Shown: positions 61,301 to 64,000 of the stretch, in pieces
Layout of the letters: every line of letters starts with the position of its first letter
Position numbering within the stretch: position 1 is the first letter of the stretch
Origin: Sophora flavescens
Taxonomy: Eukaryota; Streptophyta; Magnoliopsida; Fabales; Fabaceae
Length of the DNA stretch: 64,000 bases
Assembly (NCBI GenBank): GCA_030762895.1
Contig: CM061066.1
Coordinates: 9,762,047 to 9,826,046, forward strand
Direction: 5' to 3'
Position numbers and translations under genes: made by a program
Notes under the pieces: generated by a model
Seen by the model: the letters and a program-made list of their open reading frames with translations, nothing else
The model's database searches: none
Told to the model about the DNA's origin: nothing

Positions 61301-64000
61301 TAATTTTGACCCAAAACCCTAATTTTAACGCAAAACCTTAATTCTAACCCTATTTTTGACCCAAAACCCTATTTTTAACTCAAAAACCAAATTCAAACCC
61401 AAAACCCTAATGTTGACCCAAAACCCTAAATTTGACCCAAAACCCGAATTTTGTCCCAAAACCCTAATTCAAACCCGAAACCCTAATTTTGACCCGAAAT
61501 CGAAATTTTGCCCAAAAACCCAAATTATAACCCAGAGCCCTAATTCTGACCCAAAACCCTAATTCTGACCCAAAACCCTAATTCTGACAAAAAACCCTAT
61601 TTTAAACCCAAAATCCTAATTGAAAGCCTAAACCCTAATTTTAACCCTAAACCCTAATTTTGACCCAAAACCCTAATTTTGATCCTAAACCCTAAATCTA
61701 CAAAACTAATTCGAACCCTATTCCCAACCCAAACCACCCCCTTTTACCCAACCTAATTTGACCAAAAACCCTATTTTAAACCCAAAACCCTAATTTGACC
61801 CAAAACCTAATTTTAAACCACCTAAACCCTAATTCAAAGCCTAAACCCTAATTTTCACCCTAAACCCTAATTTTGATCCTAAACCCTAAATTTGAACCAA
61901 AACCCTAATTCGAATATTTTTGTCCAAAACCCTAAATTTAACCCAAACCCTAATTTTAATCCATACCCCTATATTTTGACCCTAAACCCAAATTTAACCT
62001 AGAACCCTAAATTTGACCCAAAACCCTAATTTTGACCCAAACCCTAAATTGACAAAAACCCTAATTTGACCCAAAACCCATAATTCTAACCCTATTTTTG
62101 TCCCAAAACCCTTTTTTTAACTCAAACCCGACACCTTAATTTTGACCAAAACCCAAATTTGACCCAAAACCCAAATTTTAACCCCAATCTGACCCAAAAC
62201 CTAATTCTAACCCTATTTTTGCCCCAAAACCCTATATTTTTACTCAAAACCTAATTTTGACCCAAAACCCTAATTTGGACCCAAAACCCAAATTTGACCC
62301 AAAATAACCCAAAACCAATTTTGACCCCAAAACCCTAATACAAACCCTAATTTTGACCCTAAACCCCTAAATTTAACCAAAACCCTAATTTTGACCCAAA
62401 ACCATAATTTGGACCCAAAACCAATTTTGACCCAAAATAACCCAAACCTAATTTTGACCCAAAACCCTAATTCACCCAAAATCCCTAATTGATCCAAAAC
62501 CCTAATTTAAACCAAAACCCTAATTCAAACCTAAACCCTAATTTTGACCCAAAACCCTATTTTTGTCCCAAAACCATAAATTTAACCCAAACCCTAATTT
62601 TAATCCAAACCCTAAATTTTGACCCTAAACCCTAAAGTTAACCCAAAACCCTAATTTTGACCCAAGACCCTAATTTAGACCCAAAACCCAAATTCTAACC
62701 CTATTTTTGTCCCAAAGCCCTTTTTTACTCAAAACCCGACACCTTAATTTTGACCCAAAACCCAAATTTGGACAAACCCTAATTCTAACCTAATTTTGAC
62801 CCAAAACCCTAATTCTAACCCTATTTTTGCCCAAAACCCTATTTTTTTCTCAAAACCCTAATTCAAACCCTAAACCCTAATTTTGACCCAAAACCTAATT
62901 TGGACCCGAAACCCAATTTTGACCCAAAATAACCCAAAGCCCAAATTTTGACCCAAAACCCTAATTTTGACCCAAAACCCTAATTTTGATCCTAAACCCT
63001 AAATTTGAACCAAAACCCTAATTCGAACCCTATTTTTGTCCCAAAACCCTAAATTTGACCCATAACCCTATTTTTGACCCTAAACCCTAATTTTAACGAA
63101 AACCTTAATTCTAACCCTATTTTTGACCCAAAACCCTATTTTTAACTCAAAAACCAAATTCAAACGCAAAACCCTAATGTTGACCCAAAACCCTAAATTT
63201 GACCCAAAACCCGAATTTTGACCCAAAACCCTAATTCAAACCCGAAACCCTAATTTTGACCCAAAATCGAAATTTTGCCACAAAACCCAAATTATAACCC
63301 AAAACCCTAATTCTGACCAAAAACCCTAATTCTGACCCAAAACCCTAATTCTGACAAAAAACCCTATTTTAAATCCAAAATCCTAATTGAAAGCCTAAAC
63401 CCTAATTTTAACCCTAAACCCTAATTTTGACCCAAAACCCTAATTTTGACCCAAAACCCTAATTTTGATCCTAAACCCTAAATCTGAACCAAAACCCTAA
63501 TTCGAACCCTATTTTTGTCCCAAAACCCTAATTCTGACCAAAAACCCTAATTCTGACCCAAAACCCTAATTCTGACAAAAAACCCTATTTTAAACCCAAA
63601 ATCCTAATTGAAAGCCTAAACCCTAATTTTAAACCTAAACCCTAATTCAAAGCCTAAACCCTAATTTTGATCCAAAACCCTAATTTTGATCCTAAACCCT
63701 AAATTTGAACCAAAACCCTAATTCGAACCCTATTTTTGTCCCAAAACCCTAAATTTAACCCAGAACCCTCATTTTAATCCAAACCCCTAAATTTTGACCG
63801 TAAACCCTAAATTTAACCTAGAACCCTAAATTTGACCAACAACCCTAATTTTGACCCAAGACCCTAATTTAGACCAAAAACCTAATTTAGACCCAAAAAC
63901 CATAATTCTAACCCTATTTTTGTCCCAAAACCCTTTTTTTACCTCAAAACCCGACACCTTAATTTTGACCCAATACCTAAAATTTGACCCAAAACCCAAA
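58311..64000 (-). repeat. Inverted satellite with ~1.77-kb higher-order period
   Basis: Ordered structure returns. TGTTGACCC recurs at 61411 and 63178 and TGAAAGCCTA at 61621 and 63388, both 1767 bp apart. TCCATACCCC at 58441 and 61960 is 3519 bp apart, about twice that. The period is thus about half that of the 37.9-50.7 kb array. The stretch 61310-61640, reverse-complemented, lines up monomer by monomer with the left arm at about 8430-8720. The array runs off the end of the window. Frames at 61356-61562 and 62270-62497 are repeat translations. Confidence 0.85.
63300..63741 (-). repeat. 221-bp tandem duplication
   Basis: Copies about 63300-63520 and 63521-63741. Three landmarks repeat 221 bp apart: TTCTGACCAAAAACCC at 63311 and 63532, TGAAAGCCTA at 63388 and 63609, and GATCCTAAACCC at 63467 and 63688. 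The previous higher-order unit (about 61540-61700) has this block once, so it is a recent local gain. Confidence 0.85.

Noticed and set aside
1..64000. True telomere
   Set aside because: There are no pure runs of TTAGGG or TTTAGGG; the period is about 19 bp with TTTTGGG and TCAAAA blocks and long-range higher-order structure.
1..64000. CRISPR array
   Set aside because: Short direct repeats are present, but there are no unique spacers; what lies between repeat cores is the same few variants again and again, and the period is too short.
1..64000. Assignment to a named satellite (for example the avian 41-bp family) or to a plant or animal lineage
   Set aside because: The G/T-rich look is shared by several families, but I cannot match a consensus from memory and both TTAGGG and TTTAGGG cores occur.

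Overview
The whole window is satellite DNA. I see no gene, RNA gene, transposon or CRISPR array. The unit is a degenerate monomer of about 19 bp, best written ATTAGGGTTTTGGGTCAAA. It fuses a telomere-like TTAGGG (often TTTAGGG) to a TTTTGGG block and a TCAAAA spacer. Arrays of this size with telomere-derived cores, higher-order structure and a scaffold gap point to a eukaryotic nuclear genome, most likely a subtelomeric, pericentromeric or otherwise heterochromatic block. TTAGGG is the commoner core (the animal/fungal type of telomere), but the plant-type TTTAGGG is also frequent, so I do not assign a lineage.

Layout. From 1 to 29009 the G-rich strand is on +. Positions 1-8164 hold two compound higher-order units of about 4.2 and 3.9 kb. 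Positions 8165-29009 hold 13 complete units of about 1.58 kb and part of a fourteenth. Positions 29010-29509 are exactly 500 N. From 29510 to 64000 the C-rich strand is on +, so the same satellite runs in the opposite direction. Here 29510 to about 37900 is badly degraded, about 37900-50690 is ordered with a period of about 3.5-3.6 kb, about 50691-58310 is mostly monomeric, and about 58311-64000 shows a period of about 1.77 kb (or twice that).

The two arms carry the same variant monomers in the same order once one arm is reverse-complemented, so they are one higher-order family in inverted orientation. Around the gap the G-rich strands converge, as two chromosome ends would if joined end to end. 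Whether that is a real fusion, a giant inverted repeat or a scaffolding error cannot be decided from the sequence, but the round-number gap and the noisy flanks favour a scaffold join.

The best biological signal is the record of array evolution. Gains and losses of exactly 19 or 57 bp, one 50-bp deletion between short direct repeats, tandem duplications of about 221, 292 and 754 bp, alternating unit subtypes that make a 3.2-kb dimer, and variants confined to one stretch of the array all fit slippage and unequal exchange at several scales. The open reading frames here are chance readings of the repeat, with asparagine/proline/lysine-rich or glycine/phenylalanine/valine-rich composition, and should not be annotated as proteins.
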